Source: JAFMIT01 sp044341215 (GTDB taxonomy: Bacteria; Actinomycetota; Actinomycetes; S36-B12; UBA5976). Taken from it: a stretch of 30,698 nucleotides of DNA. The stretch lies in assembly GCA_044341215.1 (NCBI GenBank), contig JBIISC010000013.1, forward strand, positions 1 to 30,698, read 5' to 3'. Below the pieces are notes generated by a model. The model made no database searches, was not told the DNA's origin, and was given only the letters and a program-made list of their open reading frames with translations. The translations under genes and the position numbers were made by a program. Positions within the stretch are counted from its first letter, which is position 1. Every line of letters begins with the position of its first letter. Below, piece after piece: positions 1 through 6,926 of the stretch.

Positions 1-342
1 TCTGTTCATCCGAAGGACTGTTAAATCAGGATTTTGTGTTGCCACCGTAACTTTGTGTAATTGTTGACGAAATTCGGCGACTGAATTTGCTTGCATGGCT
101 GCTTGAGAAAGTTTATGGATGCTCAGATCCACGTATGCTGAAAATCGCTGAATCTTGGCGCTCTCAATTAGATCGTCAAAGTCTGCGAAATGATGGTACA
201 TCGAGCCCTTGGAGACCTGCGAGATGTCAAGAACCATTTCTAGAGTGATATCTTCAATTGGGTGGCTATCTAGTAATTCAACAAAGCTATTTAGCAGTTT
301 GGCCTTAGTAGGGTGGGTTCGCCCTTCAACTTTTGTTCGCAT
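1..342 (-). CDS. TetR/AcrR-family transcriptional regulator (C-terminus beyond left edge)
   Basis: Reading leftward from the ATG at 342, 114 codons stay open to the window edge, so the gene is partial. The first ~50 residues form a TetR-type helix-turn-helix: a helix containing LLNSFVELLDSHPIEDITLE, then VLDISQVSKGSMYHHF, which matches the family recognition helix (S-x-G-x-x-Y-x-H-F). The ligand domain begins after about residue 60 and is cut off. The gene is divergent from mmsA with 42 bp between the start codons, and the palindrome in that gap makes autorepression and control of mmsA likely. The ligand cannot be predicted; a CoA thioester or branched-chain intermediate is a guess from the neighbour. 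Confidence 0.88.
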   Translation of the reverse strand, partial: MRTKVEGRTHPTKAKLLNSFVELLDSHPIEDITLEMVLDISQVSKGSMYHHFADFDDLIESAKIQRFSAYVDLSIHKLSQAAMQANSVAEFRQQLHKVTVATQNPDLTVLRMNR

Positions 343-343
343 G

Positions 344-360
344 GGGAGTACGGTACTGCC
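344..360. promoter_or_regulatory. Palindromic operator between tetR and mmsA, containing mirrored -10 hexamers
   Basis: AGTAC-G-GTACT is a perfect inverted repeat at 347-357, extended by GG/CC at the outer ends with one mismatched position. Because of the symmetry it carries TACGGT (349-354) on the plus strand and TACCGT (355-350) on the minus strand. Both fit TANNNT, and the minus-strand copy lies 7 nt before the tetR ATG. A bound TetR dimer would cover both putative -10 elements. The palindrome is read directly; the operator role is inferred. Confidence 0.6.
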
Positions 361-384
361 AACATTCGAGCGTGGAGAATATTT

Positions 385-1884
385 ATGGCTCTAGTAGAGC
401 ATTGGATTTCGGGCAAAGCCCATAAGTCGTCATCGAAGAGATTTGGCGATGTTTATGACCCAGCATTAGGTGTGGTCACAAAGCAAGTTGTATTTGCATC
501 TGTTGAAGAAGTGCAGGTAGCTATAGGTGCTGCCAAAACCGCCTTCACATCCTGGTCGAACACACCTTTAGCGGTTCGCCAACAAGTCATGTTTAGTTTT
601 CGCGAATTACTAAATGCTCGCAAAGGTGAACTAGCTGAAATCATTACAGGTGAACATGGCAAAGTAGTTTCAGATGCTTTAGGCGAAGTTACTCGTGGCC
701 TGGAAGTAGTTGAATTCGCTTGTGGTATTGCGCATTTGCTAAAAGGTGATCACACGGTAAATGCGTCAACTGGAGTTGATGTTCATTCAACTCGTGAAGC
801 AGTAGGTGTGGTTGGCATCATCAGCCCATTCAATTTTCCAGCAATGGTGCCAATGTGGTTTTTTCCGATCGCAATCGCTGCGGGAAACACAGTCGTTCTA
901 AAACCAAGTGAGAAAAATCCATCTGCAGCAATTTGGATTGCACAACTTCTAAAAGAAGCTGGACTTCCAGACGGCGTCTTCAATGTCATCAATGGTGACA
1001 AAGTCGCTGTCGACGAACTGCTAACAAACCCGAATGTCGCAGCAATTTCATTTGTAGGTTCAACTCCTATTGCTAAATATGTTTATGAAACAGGTACCGC
1101 AAATGGAAAGCGCGTTCAGGCTCTTGGTGGCGCTAAAAACCACATGCTGGTTCTGCCTGATGCAGATCTTGATTTCACTGCAGATGCAGCAGTTAATGCC
1201 GGTTTCGGTTCGGCTGGAGAACGCTGTATGGCGATTTCAGTTTTGGTTGCTGTTGAACCAGTTGCAGACCCTCTGATTGCAAAAATTAAAGAAAGAATAG
1301 AAAAAATCAAAACTGGTGATGGACGTCGTGCTTGCGACATGGGTCCACTAATTACTTCACAACATCGCGACAAAGTTGCTTCTTATATTGAGATTGCAAT
1401 TAAAGATGGTTGCGATGTTGTAGTAGATGGTCGTGGCGTAAAAGTGGATGGCGATGAAAATGGTTTTTGGCTTGGACCAACATTGATTGACAAATTGAAA
1501 CCAACATCTTCTGCTTACACTGATGAAATCTTTGGCCCAATACTTTCAGTTATCCGCGTGAAAACTTTTGCTGAAGGTGTGGAATTGATTAATTCAAATC
1601 GCTACGGCAATGGCACTGCAATTTTCACAAACAATGGTGGTGCAGCACGAAAGTTTGAGCGCGATGTTCAAGTCGGAATGATTGGTATCAACGTACCTAT
1701 CCCAGTCCCAATGGCTTATTACTCATTTGGCGGCTGGAAAGCTTCATTGTTTGGAGACACTAAAGCGCATGGAGCTGAAGGTGTGCATTTCTTCACCCGC
1801 GGCAAGGCAATAACTAGTCGCTGGGTAGATCCTGCACAGAGCACAGCCGGCGGGATTAACCTCGGTTTTCCTCAGAATAAGTGA
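385..1884 (+). CDS. mmsA: Methylmalonate-semialdehyde dehydrogenase (CoA-acylating)
   Basis: A 499-residue aldehyde dehydrogenase of usual MmsA length. It oxidises methylmalonate or malonate semialdehyde with NAD+ and CoA to propionyl-CoA or acetyl-CoA, in valine and inositol breakdown. Visible motifs are the N-terminal HWISGK, the Rossmann region FNFPAMVPMWFFPIAIA, and the catalytic Cys281 in GSAGERCMA. GGAKNH has Asn where ordinary aldehyde dehydrogenases have the general-base Glu, which is diagnostic for the CoA-acylating type. The ATG at 385 is chosen because GGAG sits about 8 nt upstream and the family begins here; an upstream in-frame ATG at 313 would lie inside the divergent regulator. 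Control by the neighbouring TetR protein is likely. No other valine-degradation gene is in the window. Confidence 0.93.
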   Translation: MALVEHWISGKAHKSSSKRFGDVYDPALGVVTKQVVFASVEEVQVAIGAAKTAFTSWSNTPLAVRQQVMFSFRELLNARKGELAEIITGEHGKVVSDALGEVTRGLEVVEFACGIAHLLKGDHTVNASTGVDVHSTREAVGVVGIISPFNFPAMVPMWFFPIAIAAGNTVVLKPSEKNPSAAIWIAQLLKEAGLPDGVFNVINGDKVAVDELLTNPNVAAISFVGSTPIAKYVYETGTANGKRVQALGGAKNHMLVLPDADLDFTADAAVNAGFGSAGERCMAISVLVAVEPVADPLIAKIKERIEKIKTGDGRRACDMGPLITSQHRDKVASYIEIAIKDGCDVVVDGRGVKVDGDENGFWLGPTLIDKLKPTSSAYTDEIFGPILSVIRVKTFAEGVELINSNRYGNGTAIFTNNGGAARKFERDVQVGMIGINVPIPVPMAYYSFGGWKASLFGDTKAHGAEGVHFFTRGKAITSRWVDPAQSTAGGINLGFPQNK

Positions 1885-2022
1885 ATTTTCTGCCAGTAGA
1901 TGTAAGAAAAGGAACTGAGTAATCCAAGGAACATCCAAGAGGTAGCCAAAGTGGTGGCTCACCCCTATTTGCTCACATAACCTCCTCTCTTGAGAGCCAA
2001 AACGGCGAATTAGGAGAAGAAA

Positions 2023-2670
2023 ATGCGTAAGTCATCGACTCGAGCAGCACTGGTGATTGGTGGCACCCTTGCAGGTGTCTCAACGACTGTTGCCTTCGGA
2101 GCCCAGGCTGCGCTATTTCCACAACAAGGCGGCTCTGCGCTAAATGATTTAGTTGCAGCTCCTGCTCAAAGCGCCCCTATCAATTCTGGCTCAAGCACTC
2201 CTACTGCTAGCAATAAGAAGAATTCGAGTAAGAATGAGATAAAGACGAATAACTCTTCTACTCCAACTCCTAAAGCAACTAAGAATTCATCAAAAACTAA
2301 AACGGTTAAGAAACCTAAGAAAAATAACACCGGTGGTAATACTTCAACTCCTGCTGCTACCGAAACCACACCAAGCCAAAATGGCCCAGCTGATGGCACA
2401 TACACAGGTGCAAGTGCCAAGGCGTTGAATTTTGGTTCCGTACAAGTGCAAATCACTGTTAGCGGCGGGCAACTAACCGATATCTCATTTCTTTCATACC
2501 CACAACGTGACCGTAAATCAGTAGATCTAAGCAATCGTGCACTTCCACAACTTCGTCAACAAGCTTTGAATGCGCAGTCAGCAAATGTTTCAAATATTTC
2601 TGGCGCATCTTGGACGACCCGCGCATTCAAAACATCTTTAAATGCAGCACTTACGGCGGCTGGTTTATGA
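2023..2670 (+). CDS. Secreted FMN-binding domain protein (flavinylation substrate 1)
   Basis: 215 residues in three parts: a Sec-type signal peptide (1 to ~30, basic start then a hydrophobic run ending AQAA), a low-complexity Ser/Thr/Pro/Lys/Asn linker (~50-120), and a C-terminal FMN_bind domain of the NqrC/RnfG type (~123-215). The domain has DGTYTG, then VQVQITVSGGQLTDI and LPQLRQQALNAQSANV, and ends with SGAS (193-196) and TSLNAAL. FMN_bind proteins carry FMN in phosphoester linkage to the last residue of an S/T-G-A-T motif; here that residue is Ser196. A good ribosome site (AGGAGAAG) precedes the ATG. The stop overlaps the apbE start, so the two are translationally coupled. It probably acts outside the membrane as an electron carrier; its partners are unknown. 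Confidence 0.85.
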   Translation: MRKSSTRAALVIGGTLAGVSTTVAFGAQAALFPQQGGSALNDLVAAPAQSAPINSGSSTPTASNKKNSSKNEIKTNNSSTPTPKATKNSSKTKTVKKPKKNNTGGNTSTPAATETTPSQNGPADGTYTGASAKALNFGSVQVQITVSGGQLTDISFLSYPQRDRKSVDLSNRALPQLRQQALNAQSANVSNISGASWTTRAFKTSLNAALTAAGL

Positions 2671-3485
2671 ACGAGCCAAAAGTAACTTTCGCAAGCCTAG
2701 AAGGCTGGAAGCGCGTTACCCATCTTGAGGAAGTTTGGGGAACTGTTGTTACGTTTGACGTACGCGGCGAAGAATTTGATGACGAGATTAAGACTGCAAT
2801 CGCAGATGCGGTTAGCTTTCTACATCAAGTTGATGAATGGTTTTCCACATACCGCGTCGACTCACCAATAACCGCTCTTCGTAATGGATTGCGGTCATTT
2901 GAGCATATGCCAGAAATAGTTCAACAAGTTTTAGATAATTGTATGTATTTGAAAGAACTTACTGGCGGCGTATTCGACCCGTGGGCAGTTGAAGGTGGAG
3001 TTGATCCTTCGGGCTATGTAAAAGGTTGGGCCGCAGATATTGCAGCGGACATAATTGTTGCAGCTGGCTACCCAAATGTTTCAGTCAATGCTGCAGGCGA
3101 TGTAACCTGCCGTGGTTTCCAATCCCCAGATATGCCATGGGTAGTTGGCATTCGCCACCCAGAACATGCAATGCAAGTTGTGCGCTCTACTTCGGTTCTT
3201 AATGGTGCAATCGCAACTTCAGGCGAATATGAACGTGGCAAGCACATTCTCAATCCGCTAACTGGCAAGCGCGAAGTTCAACTTACTTCCGCAACCGTTG
3301 TCGGACCCGATGGTGGAATGGCTGATGCCCTTGCAACTGCGTTAGTTATTGCCGGTGAAGAAGGCGCAAAGTGGTTTGCTGACCTTCCAGACTGGTCAGT
3401 CTTTTTAATAAAAGACGAACAATCGCATTTCTTCGGACCTGCATTCGATCCAAACTTCTCTCAAATTCAAGGAGCAACCAAATGA
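2667..3485 (+). CDS. apbE: FAD:protein FMN transferase (ApbE family)
   Basis: 272 residues, at the short end of the family. ApbE transfers FMN from FAD to Ser/Thr of FMN_bind domains, Mg2+-dependent. The N-terminal EVWGTVVTFDV block, DPSGYVKGWAADIAADII, NAAGDV, the ATSGEYERGKHILNPLTG signature and the metal-site GGMADALATAL are all visible and in family order. The start overlaps the upstream stop (ATGA), and its own stop overlaps the next start in the same way, so it sits translationally locked between two putative substrates. No signal peptide or lipobox is visible, so the enzyme appears cytosolic although its likely substrates carry export signals. An ATG 57 nt further upstream adds no signal sequence and lies inside the preceding gene. 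Confidence 0.93.
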   Translation: MNEPKVTFASLEGWKRVTHLEEVWGTVVTFDVRGEEFDDEIKTAIADAVSFLHQVDEWFSTYRVDSPITALRNGLRSFEHMPEIVQQVLDNCMYLKELTGGVFDPWAVEGGVDPSGYVKGWAADIAADIIVAAGYPNVSVNAAGDVTCRGFQSPDMPWVVGIRHPEHAMQVVRSTSVLNGAIATSGEYERGKHILNPLTGKREVQLTSATVVGPDGGMADALATALVIAGEEGAKWFADLPDWSVFLIKDEQSHFFGPAFDPNFSQIQGATK

Positions 3486-4576
3486 AAAAGTCATTAGTTA
3501 GATACAGCGCAACAGTCTCGGCAGCTACTTTGTTCGCGATGTTGTCTATCGGAGGCACAGCTTTTGCCTCAGACCATGAAGATGAGGATGATGACGATGA
3601 TGACGAACACGAAGTCGTAATCAACATCTGCACGAGTCCAACTGACTTCAACGATGCAGTCAAAAAGGAACTGCGTCGTAGCCCAGCTATAGATGCAGCT
3701 AAAAATGCAATGCAAAGAGCCGAAAAGGCATACGAATCTGCCGCTAGATCAGAGACATCTTCCTTAATCAAGTTGAATTCAGCAAAACTTAAAACTGGAA
3801 AGAAACATTTATCTTCGGTGGCAAAAGCTCAAGCCACTTATAACGCTGCAGTAGTTAAAACTGCGTCAACACTTTCAACATACAATACAAAACTTGCAAC
3901 TTACACCGAACTAAAATCAACCACAGAAAGCTCCATCCGCAGTCGGTTTAATTCAGATTGTGGAATAGTGGATCCAACCCCGACGGTTCCGGTAGATCCA
4001 CCTCCAACTGTCCCTGTCGATCCAACGGCTCCTGTTGACCCAGTAGTCCTTGGTGCACCAACAAATCTAAAGGCCGGTACTTCTACTTCGCTAAATACAG
4101 GAGAATTTCGGTTAAGTTGGACTGCAGTGGCTGGTGCGACTTCATATAAAATCTTCCGCAACGATGTTCAAATTGGAACTTCGACTGCAACAAACTACAC
4201 ACCAACTTCGGCCGCACTTGCAACATTGAAGTCATATTATGTAATTGCAACTGATGGAACTGTTGATTCGCCAGCTTCAACAACAGTCTCAGCAAGTCCT
4301 TACCAGGGACCTTCCGTTGCTGATAAACGTGGTTTGACTACGTATGGTCAGATTCAAGTCACTATTGCAGTCACAGATCGCCGGATCACAGGTTGCTGGG
4401 CAACATACCCAACCTCTAGTGACTCAGGTTCGATTAACCGGAGTGCAATTCCAACCTTCTGCACCAAAGCAATCGCTGCACAATCATCAGCAATTTCAAA
4501 CGTCTCCGGCGCATCTGCAACTTGGACAGCATTCAAAACCTCACTACAAGCAGCCCTTACAGCTGCTGGAATTTAA
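3482..4576 (+). CDS. Secreted multidomain protein: acidic cluster, helical region, FnIII, FMN-binding domain (substrate 2)
   Basis: 364 residues. A signal peptide (1-30, ending AFAS) is followed at once by an Asp/Glu/His cluster (31-44: two His, the rest Asp/Glu), a likely cation-binding patch. A long Ala/Lys-rich helical stretch (~58-155), a Pro-rich linker of repeated TVPVDP-like units (163-187) and a fibronectin type III domain (~190-272) follow. The C-terminal FMN_bind domain (~280-364) resembles that of the first cassette protein: QIQVTIAVTDRRI, SAISNVSGAS, then FKTSLQAALTAAGI. The predicted acceptor is Ser345 in SGAS. Unlike substrate 1, the domain has two Cys (305 and 327) that could form a disulfide. 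The start overlaps the apbE stop. The domain calls are firm; the physiological role is not known. Confidence 0.82.
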   Translation: MKKSLVRYSATVSAATLFAMLSIGGTAFASDHEDEDDDDDDEHEVVINICTSPTDFNDAVKKELRRSPAIDAAKNAMQRAEKAYESAARSETSSLIKLNSAKLKTGKKHLSSVAKAQATYNAAVVKTASTLSTYNTKLATYTELKSTTESSIRSRFNSDCGIVDPTPTVPVDPPPTVPVDPTAPVDPVVLGAPTNLKAGTSTSLNTGEFRLSWTAVAGATSYKIFRNDVQIGTSTATNYTPTSAALATLKSYYVIATDGTVDSPASTTVSASPYQGPSVADKRGLTTYGQIQVTIAVTDRRITGCWATYPTSSDSGSINRSAIPTFCTKAIAAQSSAISNVSGASATWTAFKTSLQAALTAAGI

Positions 4577-4585
4577 GGACACACG

Positions 4586-5374
4586 ATGAATAGAACTAAG
4601 AAAGTAACTTGGCTTGCAACTGGTGTTGCAACACTTGCTGCAAACTCACTTAATCCACTGTTTATATCTCCAGCATCTGCTGCTGCGCCAGCACTTCCAA
4701 CTTGTGATGCGACTCAAACTGATGTTGTTTCGAATTCTGCAGTTGCTTCTTACAACACTGCTGCAATTAGCAATTACAAAGGTGGCAGTAAATATAAGCA
4801 ATTGGTAGCAGCAGTTAAGAATTCACAGAAGGCTCTTAAGGGCAAAAAAGGCAAAGCAAAGACAGCAGCCCAGAAAAACCTCACCAAAGCAATAGGCAAG
4901 CGAAACGCAGCACTTGCAACTGCAACCACTGCCGCAACCGTTACTCAATTCAAAGCAACTGTTACTGGAACTCCGGTCTTTGAATCAACGAGAGAAACTG
5001 ACTTAACTTGGGGTGAATACTCAACTCGCATTTTTGTTAAAGGCGGGAAAGTTGTAGATCTTTGCTACAGCATAGATGAATCAATGGTTTTAGAGGCTGA
5101 TCGTGAAACTTCACAAAATGATTTCATTTCTCTTTGGCCGCTTGATGACATCACAGATGGATTGGTGCCTGGTGGCAGTTCAAAAACTGCAGCTCAGGTC
5201 AATACTTCGTTTGTAAATCAAGTTGAAACTTACATTCAATCTTTTGGTTCAGATCTTTCTACCTGGACTTGGTCAGAAAATCTTGGTGCGCTAACTAGTG
5301 CGACATATACCGCAAAAACTTATTACGATTCAATTCAAGCAGTACTTATTGAAGCTCAATTAATCGCAGAGTAA
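4586..5374 (+). CDS. Secreted protein with divergent FMN-binding-like C-terminus (candidate substrate 3)
   Basis: 262 residues: a signal peptide (1 to ~33, ending SASA), a Lys/Ala/Gln-rich helical segment (~55-118), then a mixed region (~120-262). The end, TSATYTAKTYYDSIQAVL (237-254), lines up with the SGASWTTRAFKTSLNAAL end of the first cassette protein, and VKGGKVVDLCYS with VSGGQLTDISFLS. This supports a degenerate FMN_bind domain with Thr240 as acceptor. Cys40 and Cys160 could pair. The gene starts 9 nt after the previous stop and is the last of the cassette, followed by a strong terminator. The FMN_bind assignment rests on motif spacing and context only. If wrong, it is simply a secreted partner of unknown function. 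Confidence 0.65.
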   Translation: MNRTKKVTWLATGVATLAANSLNPLFISPASAAAPALPTCDATQTDVVSNSAVASYNTAAISNYKGGSKYKQLVAAVKNSQKALKGKKGKAKTAAQKNLTKAIGKRNAALATATTAATVTQFKATVTGTPVFESTRETDLTWGEYSTRIFVKGGKVVDLCYSIDESMVLEADRETSQNDFISLWPLDDITDGLVPGGSSKTAAQVNTSFVNQVETYIQSFGSDLSTWTWSENLGALTSATYTAKTYYDSIQAVLIEAQLIAE

Positions 5375-5395
5375 TCTTAAATAGATTTCTTCCCT

Positions 5396-5440
5396 AAAAC
5401 TATTGCGGACTTAGAAAACTAAGTTCGCAATAGTTTTTTA
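5396..5440. terminator. Rho-independent terminator, probably bidirectional
   Basis: A 19-bp stem with a single G-T wobble and an AAAA loop (arms 5396-5414 and 5419-5437), flanked by A4 and T6. The symmetry means it can end both the flavinylation operon (plus) and the small Cys-rich gene (minus), which converge here. Confidence 0.93.
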
Positions 5441-5450
5441 ATAAAACAAG

Positions 5451-5567
5451 TTAGTTGCAAGTACAACGTTCTTCAGGTGTGAACATCGCAAGAACCTGTT
5501 CCTTGTGTTCGCCACAACCGGACCAGGTCACCTTTTTGCATGTGTCGCATAAGGCTGGACTGCACAT
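5451..5567 (-). CDS. 38-residue Cys-rich microprotein (CxxC...TWxGCGxH type)
   Basis: An ATG at 5567 reads 38 codons to a TAA at 5451. The protein contains CDTCKKVTWSGCGEHKEQV and ends RCTCN, with six Cys and one His arranged as CxxC, GCGxH and CxC, which suggests a zinc site. Small proteins with the pattern CxxC-K-x-TWxGCGxH followed by an RCxC end are widespread in Actinobacteria; that is recalled, not searched. AGAGGAAA sits just upstream of the ATG. The gene shares the terminator of the convergent flavinylation operon. Function is unknown. The short length is normal for this family rather than a truncation. Confidence 0.75.
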   Translation of the reverse strand: MCSPALCDTCKKVTWSGCGEHKEQVLAMFTPEERCTCN

Positions 5568-5636
5568 ATTTCCTCTTTCTTAAGTGGTTTTAGCATAAGG
5601 GGGTATTTGCTCTACCAGTTATTTAGAGGTGCGTGG

Positions 5637-5642
5637 GATACT
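5637..5642 (+). promoter_or_regulatory. Putative -10 (GATACT) 6 nt before the VIT gene ATG
   Basis: Preceded by TGG, giving an extended -10-like TGNGATACT. There is no Shine-Dalgarno sequence before the ATG at 5649, so a leaderless mRNA is likely. Confidence 0.55.
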
Positions 5643-5648
5643 CCGCCC

Positions 5649-6365
5649 ATGGGAATTGAAGAAACCAAAGTTGCAAATATGCAACACAGGGCCCACCGCG
5701 CTGGCTGGCTAAGAGCTGCCGTCTTAGGCGCGAATGATGGTCTGGTTTCTACGTCTGCACTCATGGTTGGTGTGGCTTCAGCTCTAATCAACACTCATGA
5801 TTTAGCCCCAGTAATCACTGCAGGAATAGCTGGTATTGCTGCCGGCGCTATGAGTATGGCTGCCGGTGAGTTTGTTTCCGTGGCGGCTCAGACAGATGTT
5901 GAAGTTGCCGACACCAAGATGGAATTGGCGCAGCTTGCACACGATCCCGATGGAGAGCTTGAAGAACTTACCCAGATATATGTTGCGCGTGGTCTTTCTC
6001 ATGACTTGGCTCGTCAAACTGCACAAGCACTTACCGATCACGATGCACTCGGTGCACATCTACGCGAAGAACTTGGTCATCATGAAACAAGTAAAGCACG
6101 GCCAGGTCAAGCAGCAATTGCATCTGCAGTTTCATTTGTTTTTGGTGCGCTAATTCCTTTCATCGGAATTTTGATTCCAATTCAAGAAAAGGTCTACTCA
6201 ATTGTTGGAGTGACAATTCTGGGACTTTTCTTAACTGGGTTCCTGTCTGCAAAAGCAGCAGGGTGTGGACTTTTCCGCCCCACTCTTCGCGTTGTTATCG
6301 GCGGATCAATGGCAATGGCAGTTACTTCAGTTGTTGGCTTAATCTTTGGAGCAGCAACGCTTTAA
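5649..6365 (+). CDS. VIT1/CCC1-family iron/manganese transporter
   Basis: 238 residues, a typical bacterial VIT length. The family moves Fe2+ or Mn2+ across membranes; bacterial members are mostly exporters or detoxifiers. The first helix carries LGANDGLVSTSALMVGV. The second segment ends AGAMSMAAGEFVSVAAQTDVE, the family signature. An acidic cytosolic helical hairpin with many Glu and Asp (~80-145) forms the metal-binding loop, and three hydrophobic segments follow. The ATG at 5649 is preferred because it has a -10-like element 6 nt upstream; an in-frame ATG at 5607 would add a non-hydrophobic extension poor in family features. It follows the flavinylation operon but has its own promoter. 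The metal cannot be chosen from sequence. Confidence 0.9.
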   Translation: MGIEETKVANMQHRAHRAGWLRAAVLGANDGLVSTSALMVGVASALINTHDLAPVITAGIAGIAAGAMSMAAGEFVSVAAQTDVEVADTKMELAQLAHDPDGELEELTQIYVARGLSHDLARQTAQALTDHDALGAHLREELGHHETSKARPGQAAIASAVSFVFGALIPFIGILIPIQEKVYSIVGVTILGLFLTGFLSAKAAGCGLFRPTLRVVIGGSMAMAVTSVVGLIFGAATL

Positions 6366-6407
6366 TCAAGCGTCATCTTTATCCTTGATAATTAGAACCG
6401 AAGAAAG

Positions 6408-6926
6408 GTGAGAACTTTGGTTTCAAAGCGCGGAGATCTATATGCACCTCAATGGGTGTCTGCTGATCAAGAACCAAAAGAATTACACACCGAAATATTG
6501 CCAGGATTGTTTATGGGTGGAACCGCTGAAGATGACACCATTGAGTATGCAAAACCACTTTCAACTTTTGAACATGGAATTCCGTTTGATGCGGTTGTGA
6601 CTCTTTATTCATGGGCACAACCAATGCCGTGGGGGATTGAAGAACTTCGCTATGGATTTGCTGATGCCAAAATGTCACACATTGATGAAGTACGTCTGCA
6701 TCGACTAGCTGAATGGGCACACGACCGCTGGAAAGAAGGCAAAAGAGTTTTAATTCGATGTCAAGCTGGAATGAACCGATCAGGCCTGGTGTCTGCACTT
6801 GTTTTGATGCGGGCTGATTATTCGGCTGAAGATGCAATCAAACTTCTGCGCGATAAAAGATCAGAAGTTGTGCTCTTCAATGATGCTTACGTTGACTACC
6901 TAATTGGCCTAGAGCCAAAAAATTAG
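6408..6926 (+). CDS. Dual-specificity protein phosphatase-like protein
   Basis: About 170 residues, cytosolic. The catalytic P-loop RCQAGMNRSG fits HCx5R-S/T-G with Arg in place of the usual His before Cys. An upstream Asp in FADAKMSHID could be the general acid, and the end, LLRDKRSEVVLFNDAYVDYL, resembles the helical tail of dual-specificity phosphatases. The substrate is unknown; Ser/Thr/Tyr phosphoproteins are typical. Start choice is uncertain: GTG at 6408 is given, but an in-frame TTG at 6417 is better placed after AAAGGTGAG (6404-6412). A good -10 (GATAAT, 6387-6392) lies upstream. The gene ends tail to tail with the aldo/keto reductase, sharing 4 bp. Confidence 0.8.
   Translation: MRTLVSKRGDLYAPQWVSADQEPKELHTEILPGLFMGGTAEDDTIEYAKPLSTFEHGIPFDAVVTLYSWAQPMPWGIEELRYGFADAKMSHIDEVRLHRLAEWAHDRWKEGKRVLIRCQAGMNRSGLVSALVLMRADYSAEDAIKLLRDKRSEVVLFNDAYVDYLIGLEPKN

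Noticed and set aside
209..394. 61-residue plus-strand frame over the tetR start
   Set aside because: It is the antisense shadow of the TetR gene, whose helix-turn-helix is clear on the minus strand.
1885..2022. FMN or other riboswitch in the 138-bp leader before the flavoprotein operon
   Set aside because: The conserved FMN-riboswitch blocks are absent. Only small inverted repeats are visible (AGCCA/TGGCT near 1942-1956 and CTCTC-TT-GAGAG near 1984-1995), with no terminator or sequestered start.
3346..3771. 141-residue minus-strand frame rich in Ser
   Set aside because: The Ser run is the antisense of the Asp/Glu cluster in the flavoprotein; it opposes two well-supported genes.
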